Counted from the first letter of the stretch, positions 22,995-31,303 are shown. The stretch: 64,000 nucleotides of DNA from JAVVSR01 sp964604875 (GCA_964604875.1 CAZSAC010000001.1:1-64000), one strand, 5' to 3'. Notes: generated by a model from the sequence alone, not told the origin. Made by a program: numbers and translations.

Positions 22995-25514
22995 TTAATC
23001 TGCTTTTTTAAAGCAAAGAGCATTGTTTTCAAAAGTTATATCCACCTTATCACCTATAGCAATACTGCCTTTTAAAATTTCTTCGGATAGTTTGTCTTCA
23101 ACCTCTCTTTGAATTGTACGTCTTAAAGGTCTTGCGCCATATTCTTTGTCATACCCTTTGTTGACTAAAAACTCCTTAGCTTCTTCGGAAATTGAAATTT
23201 TTATATTCCGCTCCTCAAGCCGTTTTTCCAAAGATTTTATCATAATATTGGCAATTTTTTCTATATCGGCTTTTTCCAACGGCGCAAAGACGACAATTTC
23301 ATCAATACGGTTGATAAACTCGGGCTTCATAACTTGCTTCAAAGCTTCAATTTGGCGGTCTCTTAAATCGTCATAGCTGTCTCCGTCGGCAAAGCCCAGA
23401 CGTCTGGTTTTGCTGATTTCGTTTGCGCCAACGTTTGACGTCATTATAACCACGGTATTTTTAAAGCTGATGGTTCTCCCGTGAGAATCCGTCAATCTAC
23501 CGTCCTCCAAAATCTGCAAAAGCATATTAAATACGTCGGGGTGCGCTTTTTCGATTTCGTCAAACAGCACAACAGAGTACGGTTTACGTCTAACCTTTTC
23601 GGTAAGCTGTCCGCCCTCCTCAAAGCCGACATAGCCGGGCGCGGAGCCTATAAGCTTGCTGACGTTAGCCTTATCCATATATTCGCTCATATCCACGCGT
23701 ATCATAAGGTTTTCATCGCCGAACATTGCTTCGGCAAGCGCTTTGGAAAGCTCGGTTTTACCTACGCCGGTAGGCCCTAAGAAAATAAACGAACCGATTG
23801 GGCGTCTTGGGTCTGAAATACCTGCTCTGGCGCGCTTAATCGCCCTAGCAACCGCTGAAACGGCGTCGTTTTGCCCAATAACTCTTTGATGTAAGGTGTC
23901 TTCCAACCGCAACAAGCGTGAGCTTTCGTCCTCAGTAAGCTTTGCAACAGGGATAGACGTCCAGTTGGATACTATTTCCGCAACGTCCTCCTCGCCGATT
24001 GACAATCGTGTTTCAAGCTTCTTTTTGTCATAGCTGTCTTTGCCTTCTTTGACCAATTTTTCAAGCTTTACGCACTCTTGGTCAAGTTCTTTCGCTTTGT
24101 CAAAGTTTTTGTTGGTGACAGCTTCTTTAATATCATATTGCAGAGATTTTATTTTTGCCTCGGCGTCTTTTATATCCTTTGGCATTGAAAATGCAAAAAT
24201 ACGCTTTCTGCTTGCAGCCTCGTCAATAAGGTCGATGGCTTTATCCGGCAAAAATCTATCGGTTATATAGCGGTCGGACATATGCGCTGCTGCTTCAATT
24301 GCCTCATCGGTGATTGTAACCTTATGGTGCGCTTCATATTTATCCCTTAAGCCTTTTAAAATTAGGATAGAATCCTCAACGGTTGGCTGGTCTACAACGA
24401 TAGGCTGGAATCTGCGCTCCAAAGCGGCGTCTTTTTCAATATACTTTCTATATTCGTCTATAGTAGTTGCGCCAACGGTTTGAATTTCGCCTCGGGCAAG
24501 CATAGGCTTTAAAATGTTTGCCGCATCAACCGCGCCCTCTGCTCCGCCTGCGTTTACAATGGTATGGATTTCGTCAATAAATAAAATTATATCGCCTGCT
24601 TTTTTAACGGCGTCCAACGCATTTTTAAATCTTTCTTCAAACTCGCCACGATATTTTGTGCCGGCAACGATACCTGCCATATCAAGCATAAAAACTTTTT
24701 TTCCTTTGAGCGCGTCGGGAACCTTATCTAAAACTATGGCTTGCGCCAAACCTTCGACAATGGCGGATTTACCCACGCCCGGCTCGCCAATTAAAACGGG
24801 ATTGTTTTTTGTGCGTCGGCAAAGAATTTGAATTATGCGTTCGATTTCCTTTTCTCTGCCGATTACGGGGTCAAGCTTATTCTCTTTGGCGCGCTTAGTC
24901 ATATCGATGCCAAAACCGTCGATTTCTTTGGCAATTTGGCTATTTTCATTTCTATTTGACTGTTTACCGTTTTGCTGGATATTGCCTCCGCCGAATTTTT
25001 TGCTGATTTCATCCATTGCGCGGTTCAAACCGTCAAAATCGTCGCTGCTATAGGTAATTTCGATATATTCGTTTGGCTCGTCGTCTTCAGAACTATCGTC
25101 GCGTTGCCTTGATAAAACTTTCAATAAGTCGTTTTTTAGCGACGAAATGCTGTCCGCCGAATTTGACAAAATGGCATAGGCAACGCTGTCTTCTTCATTT
25201 ATAATTGCGGCAAGCACGTGTTCCGTTCCAACAATGCTCTGCCTGCATTCTGCGGCGTAAACTTGTGAATTTTGTAAAATTCGTTTAGTTCGACTGCTGT
25301 AAAAAGGTTCAGTCATAAGATTAACCGTATGAAAATGTCCTTGAATTTTTTGTAAGCTAACGCCGTGGTCTTGTAAAAGCGTATTTGCAATCGACCCTTT
25401 CACGCAAACAAGACCGGCAAGCAAATGCTCACTTCCGATTTCTCCGCCTGTTTGCAAAGCAACATTATAAGCCTCTTTTTTAACTAATGCTACGTTTCTG
25501 CTATCTTGTAACAT
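22995..25514 (-). CDS. clpC: ATP-dependent Clp protease ATP-binding subunit ClpC
   Basis: 839 residues: Clp_N repeats (about 1-140), AAA module 1 with Walker A GEPGVGKSAIVEG (about 224), a middle domain carrying a UVR-like segment (NFDKAKELDQECVKLEKL), and AAA module 2 with GPTGVGKTELSKAL (about 560) plus a C-terminal D2-small domain. It unfolds phosphoarginine-tagged substrates and feeds them to ClpP. Last gene of ctsR-mcsA-mcsB-clpC and ended by the tandem terminators. Confidence 0.97.
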   Translation of the reverse strand: MLQDSRNVALVKKEAYNVALQTGGEIGSEHLLAGLVCVKGSIANTLLQDHGVSLQKIQGHFHTVNLMTEPFYSSRTKRILQNSQVYAAECRQSIVGTEHVLAAIINEEDSVAYAILSNSADSISSLKNDLLKVLSRQRDDSSEDDEPNEYIEITYSSDDFDGLNRAMDEISKKFGGGNIQQNGKQSNRNENSQIAKEIDGFGIDMTKRAKENKLDPVIGREKEIERIIQILCRRTKNNPVLIGEPGVGKSAIVEGLAQAIVLDKVPDALKGKKVFMLDMAGIVAGTKYRGEFEERFKNALDAVKKAGDIILFIDEIHTIVNAGGAEGAVDAANILKPMLARGEIQTVGATTIDEYRKYIEKDAALERRFQPIVVDQPTVEDSILILKGLRDKYEAHHKVTITDEAIEAAAHMSDRYITDRFLPDKAIDLIDEAASRKRIFAFSMPKDIKDAEAKIKSLQYDIKEAVTNKNFDKAKELDQECVKLEKLVKEGKDSYDKKKLETRLSIGEEDVAEIVSNWTSIPVAKLTEDESSRLLRLEDTLHQRVIGQNDAVSAVARAIKRARAGISDPRRPIGSFIFLGPTGVGKTELSKALAEAMFGDENLMIRVDMSEYMDKANVSKLIGSAPGYVGFEEGGQLTEKVRRKPYSVVLFDEIEKAHPDVFNMLLQILEDGRLTDSHGRTISFKNTVVIMTSNVGANEISKTRRLGFADGDSYDDLRDRQIEALKQVMKPEFINRIDEIVVFAPLEKADIEKIANIMIKSLEKRLEERNIKISISEEAKEFLVNKGYDKEYGARPLRRTIQREVEDKLSEEILKGSIAIGDKVDITFENNALCFKKAD

Positions 25515-25526
25515 CTATAAATCTCC

Positions 25527-26531
25527 TTATTTCAATTTATTTATAGTCTTTCTAACAAATTCCGCTCTGACAATATCCCGTTGCGCAGCGGAAAGCTCGA
25601 TTCCGCCTGCCTGCATACACAAATTTGCGGGCTGAGCTTGAATTATCATATCATCAAGTAATTCCAAGTTTTTAAATTCGATTACATTCATCGCTATCCC
25701 AAATTTCAATATTGCAATCAGTTCCATAAACTCACTACTTGGCAAGCATCTGGCGTTAAACAAAATTCCAAACGCCCTAAAAACTTCATCTTCAAATTTG
25801 ATTTTCTTTTCGCTGTAAATTTGTTTCCGCAAGCCCTGTTCCGCAGCGCATAATTCAAAAACAATTTGCTCAACATTGTCTAAAATGTTATGTTCCGTCA
25901 GTCCAATAGTAACGGCATTTGAAACTTGATACATACAACCTTCAGGTTTTGAACGCTCACCATAAACTCCCCTAACCGCCATATTTTTTGAGGCGGCATA
26001 GTTTATGTATTTTGATATAGAATCCGTCAACGTCATCGCCGGCAAAAACAGCATCGCAGACGCGCGCATCCCCGTTCCTATATTAGTTAAACAAGCGGTC
26101 AAAAAGCCTAAGTCGCTGTTATATGCGATTGGCATTTCATAAGCCAATGCGTTATCGTATTCATTTATGATATTATAGCACTCTCGCAGTTGAAGCCCTT
26201 TTTTGATACATTGCGCGCGGATATGGTCTTCCTCGTTCACCATAACCGATATGCTTTCGTCTTTGCTTAAAATCAAAGCGCCCGTTTTTGGACGATTAAT
26301 CAAGTCTAAACTTATTAAGTGTCTTTCAACCAAAGACAGCCTTTCAATATGGTTTACGTCGCTCATACGCAAGAGGTCGTATTCAAAAGTATTTTCCGCC
26401 GCTTTTTCCGCTTTATTAATAATAATATTGCAAGCGTTAACGTCATTCAATTTTTGCGGAAACGGAATACCCTTAAAATTTCTTGCAAGCCTGACTCTTG
26501 AGGATACAACTATATTATCTGTTACTGCCAT
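25527..26531 (-). CDS. mcsB: Protein-arginine kinase McsB
   Basis: About 334 residues from the ATG at 26531 (MAVTDNIVVSSRVRLARN). The in-frame ATG at 26540 has GAGG only 1 base ahead, whereas 26531 has normal spacing. Guanido-kinase-type motifs: SSRVRLARNFKGIPFP, MVNEEDHIRAQ (about 120), LGFLTACLTNIGTGMRASAMLFLPA (about 140-165), RGVYGERSKPEGCMYQVSNAVTIGLTEHNI (about 190-220). It phosphorylates arginines, including CtsR, marking proteins for ClpCP. The gene overlaps the end of mcsA. Confidence 0.95.
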   Translation of the reverse strand: MAVTDNIVVSSRVRLARNFKGIPFPQKLNDVNACNIIINKAEKAAENTFEYDLLRMSDVNHIERLSLVERHLISLDLINRPKTGALILSKDESISVMVNEEDHIRAQCIKKGLQLRECYNIINEYDNALAYEMPIAYNSDLGFLTACLTNIGTGMRASAMLFLPAMTLTDSISKYINYAASKNMAVRGVYGERSKPEGCMYQVSNAVTIGLTEHNILDNVEQIVFELCAAEQGLRKQIYSEKKIKFEDEVFRAFGILFNARCLPSSEFMELIAILKFGIAMNVIEFKNLELLDDMIIQAQPANLCMQAGGIELSAAQRDIVRAEFVRKTINKLK

Positions 26532-26994
26532 TTTCTTCATCCTCGCTTAAATAATCATTATAAAGTTCCTCTTCGTCCGAGTATCTGCCTTCTTCCCTTG
26601 CCAAAAAAAGTTGCTCCTCCATACTTTCACGGTCGGATAATTCAATTTTTTTGGAAGCGGGCGCTTTTGGCAAGCGTTTTCCGATATGTTTTTTGGTATG
26701 ATGCATCGCATATATCTTTTCCAACGTGTCTACCAAAAATACCTTATAGCAATCGCTACACCCTAAATAAGGAGAATTAGAAATTTCTTCCAAGGTTGTA
26801 CCGCAGGTTTTACATACTGTCTGTTGAGCGGGCGATTGAAAGTTCTGCGGTAAAACGCCGTATCGTTGTTCATTTAGGCATTGCTCACAAAGATGAACTT
26901 CATACCTCGCGCCGTTTAGCATAAGTTTTTGATGATAGCTTGCAGGACGTTTCCCGCATATATCGCATAATCTAACTTTTATATAGTCTGACAT
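26515..26994 (-). CDS. mcsA: McsA, activator of McsB (zinc-finger / UVR protein)
   Basis: 159 residues with four CxxC pairs (CDICGKRP about 10, CEQCLNEQ about 36, CKTCGTT about 61, CSDCYKVF about 78), followed by a C-terminal UVR-type helix pair (ELSDRESMEEQLFLAREEGRYSDEEELYNDY). McsA activates McsB and modulates CtsR. It starts 2 bases past the ctsR stop and overlaps mcsB. Confidence 0.93.
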   Translation of the reverse strand: MSDYIKVRLCDICGKRPASYHQKLMLNGARYEVHLCEQCLNEQRYGVLPQNFQSPAQQTVCKTCGTTLEEISNSPYLGCSDCYKVFLVDTLEKIYAMHHTKKHIGKRLPKAPASKKIELSDRESMEEQLFLAREEGRYSDEEELYNDYLSEDEENGSNR

Positions 26995-26996
26995 AT

Positions 26997-27446
26997 TTAC
27001 CTCTTTAAAAGATGAATAATGGTTTCTCTTAAAATATTGCTTCTGATTGCGTCCGCCAAGTTGGACGGCGTTGCCAAAGCCCTATCCGACGTAATGTTTT
27101 CCAAAAGCTCCGCTTCGGCAACCTCCAAAATCATAGATTGCTTCATACATTCGGTAATTTGTAAAAAACGGGTATATGAAATAGGCTCTTTAGTTTGCTC
27201 TAATAAACCGTATAAATAAGGTTCTCTCTCTACGGCAAGCTTTTCTATCCGAATAAAACCGCCACCGCCACGTTGGCTTTCCACTTGAAAACCTTTGTCC
27301 AACGTAAAACGAGTTTGTAAGACATAATTGATTTGGGACGGCGCGCAATGAAAATACGTCGCAAGCTCATTACGACTGATTTCGGCGCTATCGCCTTCCC
27401 CGAATATATCCAAAATAAATTGTTCAATTATATCGCTTATTTTCAT
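26997..27446 (-). CDS. ctsR: Class III stress gene repressor CtsR
   Basis: 149 residues. Winged helix-turn-helix N-terminal domain (IIEQFILDIFG, ISRNELATYFHCAPSQINYVLQTRF) with the conserved glycine wing ESQRGGGGFIRI (about 57-68), the thermosensor tip of CtsR. The C-terminal dimerisation domain carries McsB target arginines. It represses its own operon through the heptad repeat at 27458-27474. Confidence 0.96.
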   Translation of the reverse strand: MKISDIIEQFILDIFGEGDSAEISRNELATYFHCAPSQINYVLQTRFTLDKGFQVESQRGGGGFIRIEKLAVEREPYLYGLLEQTKEPISYTRFLQITECMKQSMILEVAEAELLENITSDRALATPSNLADAIRSNILRETIIHLLKR

Positions 27447-27457
27447 AATTTATTAAA

Positions 27458-27503
27458 TTTGACTTTCTTTGACTATTATACACCTTCCGTATTTTAATTG
27501 CAA
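27458..27503 (-). promoter_or_regulatory. ctsR promoter with overlapping CtsR operator
   Basis: On the minus strand, TTGCAA (27498-27503), 17-base spacer, TATAAT (27475-27480). Immediately downstream lies the heptad direct repeat AGTCAAA-GAA-AGTCAAA (27474-27458), a perfect tandem half-site with 3-base spacing. The operator covers the start site, so binding would block transcription directly. Confidence 0.93.
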
Positions 27504-27603
27504 TAGTTTTTTAAAATTTCTATACATTTTAAAATTTTTGATATATGACAGACGTATTTAGTTTTTTTCGGGCAAAATTATGTTAGAATATAGGTAGATT
27601 ATT

Positions 27604-28833
27604 ATGGAACGGATTATTTTACATTGTGATTTAAACAATTTTTACGCCTCGGTAGAGTGTTTACTACATCCCGAGTTTCAAGGCAAGCCTATTGCCGTCT
27701 GTGGTGATCCCAAAAAACGGCACGGTATTGTGCTTGCAAAAAGTCAACCGGCAAAACTATGCGGCGTAAAAACAGGCGACACCGTATGGCAAGCGCGCCA
27801 GAAATGTCCCGATATAATTTTTACTTTGCCCACTTTTGAAGAATACGTTAAGTATAGCCAAATTGTTTTTAATATTTATACTGAATATACCGACAGAGTT
27901 GAAAGCTTCGGTATGGACGAATGTTGGCTTGACGTCACCGAAAGCAAAAAACTATTAGGGAACGGCGTAGAAATTGCTAATTCCATTCGTGAGCGAGTAA
28001 AACAACAAACGGGATTAACCATATCTGTTGGCGTCTCTTTTACAAAAGTTTTTGCAAAATTGGGAAGTGATTTAAAAAAGCCCGACGCCACAACGGAAAT
28101 CTCGCGGGAAAACTATAAAAAGGTTGCTTGGGAGCTTCCATTGTCGGATATGCTTATGATAGGCAAAAGCAGCAACAATCGATTGGAAAAATTTAATATA
28201 AAAACCATTGGCGACCTTGCCAAAACAGACAGGGTTTTTCTTAGAAAGCATTTTGGGATTGTTGCCGATAAACTGATTGACAATGCGCAAGGAATAGATA
28301 ATGAAGAAGTAAAACTATACTATGACGTTCATATTCCCAAAAGCGTCGGACACGGCACAACGACGACGCAGGACATCACAAATTTGGATTCCGCAAAGAT
28401 AGTAATTTACGCATTATCGGAAATGGTTGCTATGCGACTGCGCCGCTATGGATTGCTTGCAGGTGGAGTATCTATTGGGCTTAGAGACTCAAACTTAATT
28501 TCTATCACACGACAAACGACGCTAACAACGCCCACAAACAACGCAAAAGAAATTGCCGAAAACGCAACAAATTTATTGAAAGAAAACTATGATTTTAGCT
28601 TACCCTTACGCACCATAAGCGTATATACGCAAAAATTGTCCGGCTCAACGGACAATTTACAGCTTACCTTTTTCGACGAAACAAATAACCGTGAAAACCG
28701 ACTTGAAGAAAGCGTGGATAAAATTCGAAAAAAATATGGCTATAAAAGCGTTCAACGCGCGCTTTTGGTAAACAACACCATATTAAACGACAATCTACAC
28801 GAAGAAGACGATTTTTTGCCGTTTAAAAGGTGA
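27604..28833 (+). CDS. dinB: DNA polymerase IV (Y family)
   Basis: 409 residues. Palm catalytic residues lie in HCDLNNFYASVECLL (about 7-21, first Asp) and ESFGMDECWLDVT (about 100-112, Asp-Glu pair). Also typical are the steric-gate region NNFYAS, SVGVSFTKVFAKLGSDLKKPD, and a little-finger domain (about 235-350). No evident C-terminal beta-clamp motif beyond NNREN...TFFDE-type sequences. An extended -10 (TGTTAGAAT, 27581-27589) precedes it, and no LexA-type box is seen. Its TGA is directly adjacent to the sigF stop on the other strand. Confidence 0.94.
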   Translation: MERIILHCDLNNFYASVECLLHPEFQGKPIAVCGDPKKRHGIVLAKSQPAKLCGVKTGDTVWQARQKCPDIIFTLPTFEEYVKYSQIVFNIYTEYTDRVESFGMDECWLDVTESKKLLGNGVEIANSIRERVKQQTGLTISVGVSFTKVFAKLGSDLKKPDATTEISRENYKKVAWELPLSDMLMIGKSSNNRLEKFNIKTIGDLAKTDRVFLRKHFGIVADKLIDNAQGIDNEEVKLYYDVHIPKSVGHGTTTTQDITNLDSAKIVIYALSEMVAMRLRRYGLLAGGVSIGLRDSNLISITRQTTLTTPTNNAKEIAENATNLLKENYDFSLPLRTISVYTQKLSGSTDNLQLTFFDETNNRENRLEESVDKIRKKYGYKSVQRALLVNNTILNDNLHEEDDFLPFKR

Positions 28834-29550
28834 TTATTTTATTTTTTCCTTAAGTTTTGATAAAATTTTACTTTCTAATCGTGATATTTGCACTTGCGAA
28901 ACACCCAACTCGCAGGCAACCTCACTTTGCGTTTTGTCCCTAAAATATCTAAGCAGAATAATTTTTCTGTCACGCTCGCACAAATCCTTTAAGGCTTCAA
29001 AAAGAAGGATTTTGTCCAAGTTTTCGTCTTCCTTGTTTTCTACAACGATTTTGTCAATAAGGTTTATACCGCTTTCATCGTCGGTTTTTTCATACAACGA
29101 TAATGGAAACCTCGCGCTGTCCAAAGCAAAGACGACTTCTTCTTTTTCAATCTCCAAAGCCTCGGCAATTTGGTCAATAGAAGGCTCTAAATTATGCTCT
29201 TGCCTAAAGCTTTCGGTGAATTTGATTATCTTATAGGATAAAACCTTAAGCGCGCGTGAAACCTTGATTGAGCCGTCATCACGCATAAATCTTTTGATTT
29301 CTCCGGCAATCATCGGCACGGCATACGTCGAAAAACGAACGTTATAGCTTAAATCAAAATTTAACACCGCTTTTAAAAGTCCCATCGAACCTAGTTGAAT
29401 TAAATCATCATATTCGACAGATTTACCTCTATATCGTTTTACCACAGATTTTATAAGCGGCATATTTTCTGAAATCAACTTTTCCTTCGCATCCTCGTCA
29501 CCCTGCTGAGCTATAACTATTAAAGCGTTTATTTCAGCAGGCTCTAGCAT
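28834..29550 (-). CDS. sigF: Sporulation sigma factor SigF
   Basis: 238 residues of the SigB/F/G type. Region 2 (DDLIQLGSMGLLKAVLNFDLSYNVRFSTYAVPMIAGEIKRFMRDD, about 46-90), region 3 (SIDQIAEALEI) and region 4 helix-turn-helix (SEVACELGVSQVQISRLESKIL, near the C-terminus) are present. Forespore-specific and inhibited by SpoIIAB. The ATG overlaps the spoIIAB stop by 17 bases, with a GGAGG ribosome site. SigG is the closest paralogue, but the spoIIA position settles identity. Confidence 0.96.
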   Translation of the reverse strand: MLEPAEINALIVIAQQGDEDAKEKLISENMPLIKSVVKRYRGKSVEYDDLIQLGSMGLLKAVLNFDLSYNVRFSTYAVPMIAGEIKRFMRDDGSIKVSRALKVLSYKIIKFTESFRQEHNLEPSIDQIAEALEIEKEEVVFALDSARFPLSLYEKTDDESGINLIDKIVVENKEDENLDKILLFEALKDLCERDRKIILLRYFRDKTQSEVACELGVSQVQISRLESKILSKLKEKIK

Positions 29551-29971
29551 CAGCGCCTCCTAAAATCTTTTTTTTCATTGTAACTATGGTTCCGTTTTCA
29601 GATTTGACTTCTAAGCTATCCATAAAGGATTGCATAATTGTAAAGCCCATACCGCTTCTTTCTTGCTCTGGTCGAGACGTAAAGAACGGTTGCATCGCTT
29701 CGCTTATGTTTGGAATACCAACGCCATTGTCCTCAATGGAAATCAATATTTCTCTGTCTCTTATTTGAACAAAAATTTTAATTACGCCCCCGTTTGAAGA
29801 ATATCCGTGGACGATGCTATTCGTAACCGCTTCCGATACGGCGGTTTTAATATCGTTTAGTTCTTCAATACTCGGAGAAAGCGATACGCAAAACGCCGCA
29901 ACCGTACTCCGCGCAAAAGCCTCGTTTTCCGACTTAGCGGAAATTTTCAATTCCATAAAATTATCCATCAT
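29534..29971 (-). CDS. spoIIAB: Anti-sigma F factor / serine kinase SpoIIAB
   Basis: 145 residues of the GHKL/HATPase_c anti-sigma kinase family. N-box EAVTNSIVHGY (about 47-57), G1 IEDNGVGIPNI (about 79-89) and G2 RSGMGFTIMQSFMD are intact. It binds SigF and phosphorylates SpoIIAA. It sits between spoIIAA and sigF. Confidence 0.96.
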   Translation of the reverse strand: MMDNFMELKISAKSENEAFARSTVAAFCVSLSPSIEELNDIKTAVSEAVTNSIVHGYSSNGGVIKIFVQIRDREILISIEDNGVGIPNISEAMQPFFTSRPEQERSGMGFTIMQSFMDSLEVKSENGTIVTMKKKILGGADARAC

Positions 29972-29975
29972 TACC

Positions 29976-30284
29976 TCACGCTAGTTTTTTTATTATTTCG
30001 TAAATACCGCTTGTGGTAAAAACCTTATCCACTTGCGGCTTGGGATTTAAAATAAACATATCAATGTTCATTCTGTTAAGTTTTTTATATCTTCCCAACA
30101 AAATGCCTATGCCTGTACTATCCATAAATTCGACTTCGGAAAAGTCAAAAATAACTTCCAAAAATCTGCTACAATCAAATAAGTCGTCAATCTCCGCCCT
30201 TGCCTTTGAAGCAGTTGCCTCGTCAAGTTCTCCACAGAGCTTTATTGTTAATGTTTTGTTAGAAACCCGATGTAAAATTTTCAT
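29976..30284 (-). CDS. spoIIAA: Anti-anti-sigma F factor SpoIIAA
   Basis: 102-residue STAS-domain protein. The phosphoacceptor Ser lies in VEFMDSTGIGILLGRYKKL (about 52-70), the conserved DSTGIG motif. The dephospho form captures SpoIIAB and frees SigF. First gene of the spoIIA operon; GAGG precedes its ATG. Confidence 0.95.
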   Translation of the reverse strand: MKILHRVSNKTLTIKLCGELDEATASKARAEIDDLFDCSRFLEVIFDFSEVEFMDSTGIGILLGRYKKLNRMNIDMFILNPKPQVDKVFTTSGIYEIIKKLA

Positions 30285-30427
30285 AATAGACCTCGTTGTG
30301 GTTATAGATAAATACTACAACGTGGTTAAATAAAAAAAATAGGCATTAATGCCGACTAGTGACGGATTTTGCTGAATAATAGCTAATGAATTACTAAAAA
30401 AATTTTTGTATAAATAGGCAAAAAAAG
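30285..30427 (-). promoter_or_regulatory. Upstream region of the spoIIA operon
   Basis: Non-coding. It contains a 17-base-loop inverted repeat CGTTGT/ACAACG (about 30293-30321) and a palindrome GGCATTAATGCC (30342-30353) followed on the minus strand by a T-rich run, which could act as a weak terminator or operator. No convincing SigH-type promoter was recognised by eye, although spoIIA operons are normally SigH-dependent. Confidence 0.35.
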
Positions 30428-30456
30428 TTGACAATCATTTAGATATATTGTATTCT
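30428..30456 (+). promoter_or_regulatory. Promoter of the tRNA operon
   Basis: Consensus TTGACA (30428-30433), 17-base spacer, TATTCT (30451-30456), about 30 bases upstream of the first tRNA. Typical of a strong stable-RNA promoter. Confidence 0.8.
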
Positions 30457-30486
30457 TTAAAAGTCGCTGACTTTTGCCGAATATTT

Positions 30487-30562
30487 CGGGGTGTAGCGCA
30501 GTTGGTAGCGCGCGTGGTTTGGGACCATGAGGTCGGGAGTTCGAGTCTCTTCACCCCGACCA
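30487..30562 (+). tRNA. tRNA-Pro (anticodon TGG)
   Basis: Acceptor CGGGGTG pairs with CACCCCG. Anticodon loop TTTGGGA presents TGG. T-arm GGGAGTTCGAGTCTC, discriminator A and encoded CCA. 76 nt. Confidence 0.96.
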
Positions 30563-30571
30563 CCTATATGA

Positions 30572-30648
30572 GGGCCTTTAGCTCAGCTGGTTAGAGCGGT
30601 CGGCTCATAACCGATTGGTCCGCGGTTCGAGTCCGTGAAGGCCCACCA
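30572..30648 (+). tRNA. tRNA with CAT anticodon (elongator Met or Ile2)
   Basis: Acceptor GGGCCTT/AAGGCCC, D-arm GCTCAGCTGGTTAGAGC, anticodon CAT at 30605-30607 in loop CTCATAA, encoded CCA. 77 nt. It lacks the unpaired first base of initiator tRNA, so it is elongator Met or the lysidine-modified Ile2. The body resembles Bacillota Ile2, but this needs a TilS-identity check. Confidence 0.92.
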
Positions 30649-30673
30649 CTATCCAACTTAATATTTTTTGTGT

Positions 30674-30750
30674 GGTCCGATAGTTCAGATGGTTAGAACG
30701 CCAGCCTGTCACGCTGGAGGTCAGGGGTTCGAGCCCCCTTCGGATCGCCA
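30674..30750 (+). tRNA. tRNA-Asp (anticodon GTC)
   Basis: Acceptor GGTCCGA/TCGGATC (one G-T pair), anticodon GTC at 30708-30710 in CCAGC-CTGTCAC-GCTGG, T-arm GGGGTTCGAGCCCC, discriminator G (an Asp identity element) and CCA. 77 nt. Confidence 0.96.
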
Positions 30751-30755
30751 CACTT

Positions 30756-30832
30756 GCCTTGGTAGCTCAGTTGGTAGTAGCAGTGGACTGAAAATCCACG
30801 TGTCGGTGGTTCAAGTCCGCCCCAAGGCACCA
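30756..30832 (+). tRNA. tRNA-Phe (anticodon GAA)
   Basis: Acceptor GCCTTGG/CCAAGGC, anticodon stem GTGGA/TCCAC with loop CTGAAAA (GAA), discriminator A and CCA. 77 nt. The D-arm reads GCTC-AGTTGGTAG-TAGC: one base longer than usual, with a C-T mismatch closing the D-stem where GAGC is normal. Confidence 0.92.
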
Positions 30833-30943
30833 AAGTGCATTACCCGTATTTCGCCACAGCTCTCACCGTTGTTTGTTGTGAGCAAGAGGTGAAATACTTT
30901 TATATAAGGGGAATTTGCCACAACTAGTTTCCCCTATCAATAT
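30833..30943 (+). other. Structured 111-bp spacer inside the tRNA operon
   Basis: It contains two hairpins. The first is a 10-bp stem, GTATTTCGCC (30846-30855) with GGTGAAATAC (30888-30897), with an inner GTGAGC helix. The second is GGGGAA (30908-30913) with TTCCCC (30929-30934). Neither has a T-run. It is far longer than the other spacers (5-25 bp) and carries no open frame with a ribosome site. Confidence 0.5.
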
Positions 30944-31018
30944 GCTGGTGTGGCTCAATGGCAGAGCAGCTGATTTGTAATCAGCAGGTTGTTGGTTCGA
31001 CTCCGACCACCAGCTCCA
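30944..31018 (+). tRNA. tRNA-Thr (anticodon TGT)
   Basis: Acceptor GCTGGTG/CACCAGC, D-arm GCTCAATGGCAGAGC, anticodon stem GCTGA/TCAGC with loop TTTGTAA, discriminator T, CCA. 75 nt. Confidence 0.96.
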
Positions 31019-31023
31019 ATTAT

Positions 31024-31108
31024 GGGAAGATTCCCGAGTGGCCAAAGGGAGCGGACTGTAAATCCGTTAGCTAAGCTTTCGGTGGTTCGAATCCACCTCT
31101 TCCCACCA
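31024..31108 (+). tRNA. tRNA-Tyr (anticodon GTA)
   Basis: A class II tRNA of 85 nt. Acceptor GGGAAGA/TCTTCCC, anticodon GTA at 31058-31060, long variable arm (about 31066-31082), discriminator A and CCA. A substrate of the tgt/queA queuosine pathway encoded in this window. Confidence 0.96.
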
Positions 31109-31115
31109 AAAAACG

Positions 31116-31150
31116 AAACCGACAAATATTTGTCGGTTTTATGTTTTTTT
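31116..31150 (+). terminator. Terminator of the tRNA operon
   Basis: The inverted repeat AAACCGACAAA (31116-31126) with TTTGTCGGTTT (31129-31139) is followed by a run of T (31137-31151). Confidence 0.9.
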
Positions 31151-31264
31151 TACAGTGTAAAGTTAAATTAAATTAATTTAGATAAAGCATAATTATGCTA
31201 TAGATAAAATTTTCTTGTTCAGTAGATTTAAGCAATTTAAAAACTTTTACTTAAAATAAGACAT

Positions 31265-31294
31265 AAAAAAACGCCACAGCTTGTGGCGTTTTTA
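31265..31294 (-). terminator. Terminator downstream of rny
   Basis: AAACGCCACA and TGTGGCGTTT surround a 3-4 base loop near 31279, with A-runs and T-runs on both sides. Serves rny on the minus strand and could also act as a backstop for the tRNA operon. Confidence 0.88.
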
Positions 31295-31303
31295 AATGAT
31301 TTT

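Noticed and set aside
27481..27603. LexA operator in front of dinB
   Set aside because: No GAAC-N4-GTTC-type sequence in the interval; only an extended -10 was seen.
30668..31171. Short open frames across the tRNA cluster
   Set aside because: They read through tRNA genes and have no coding features.
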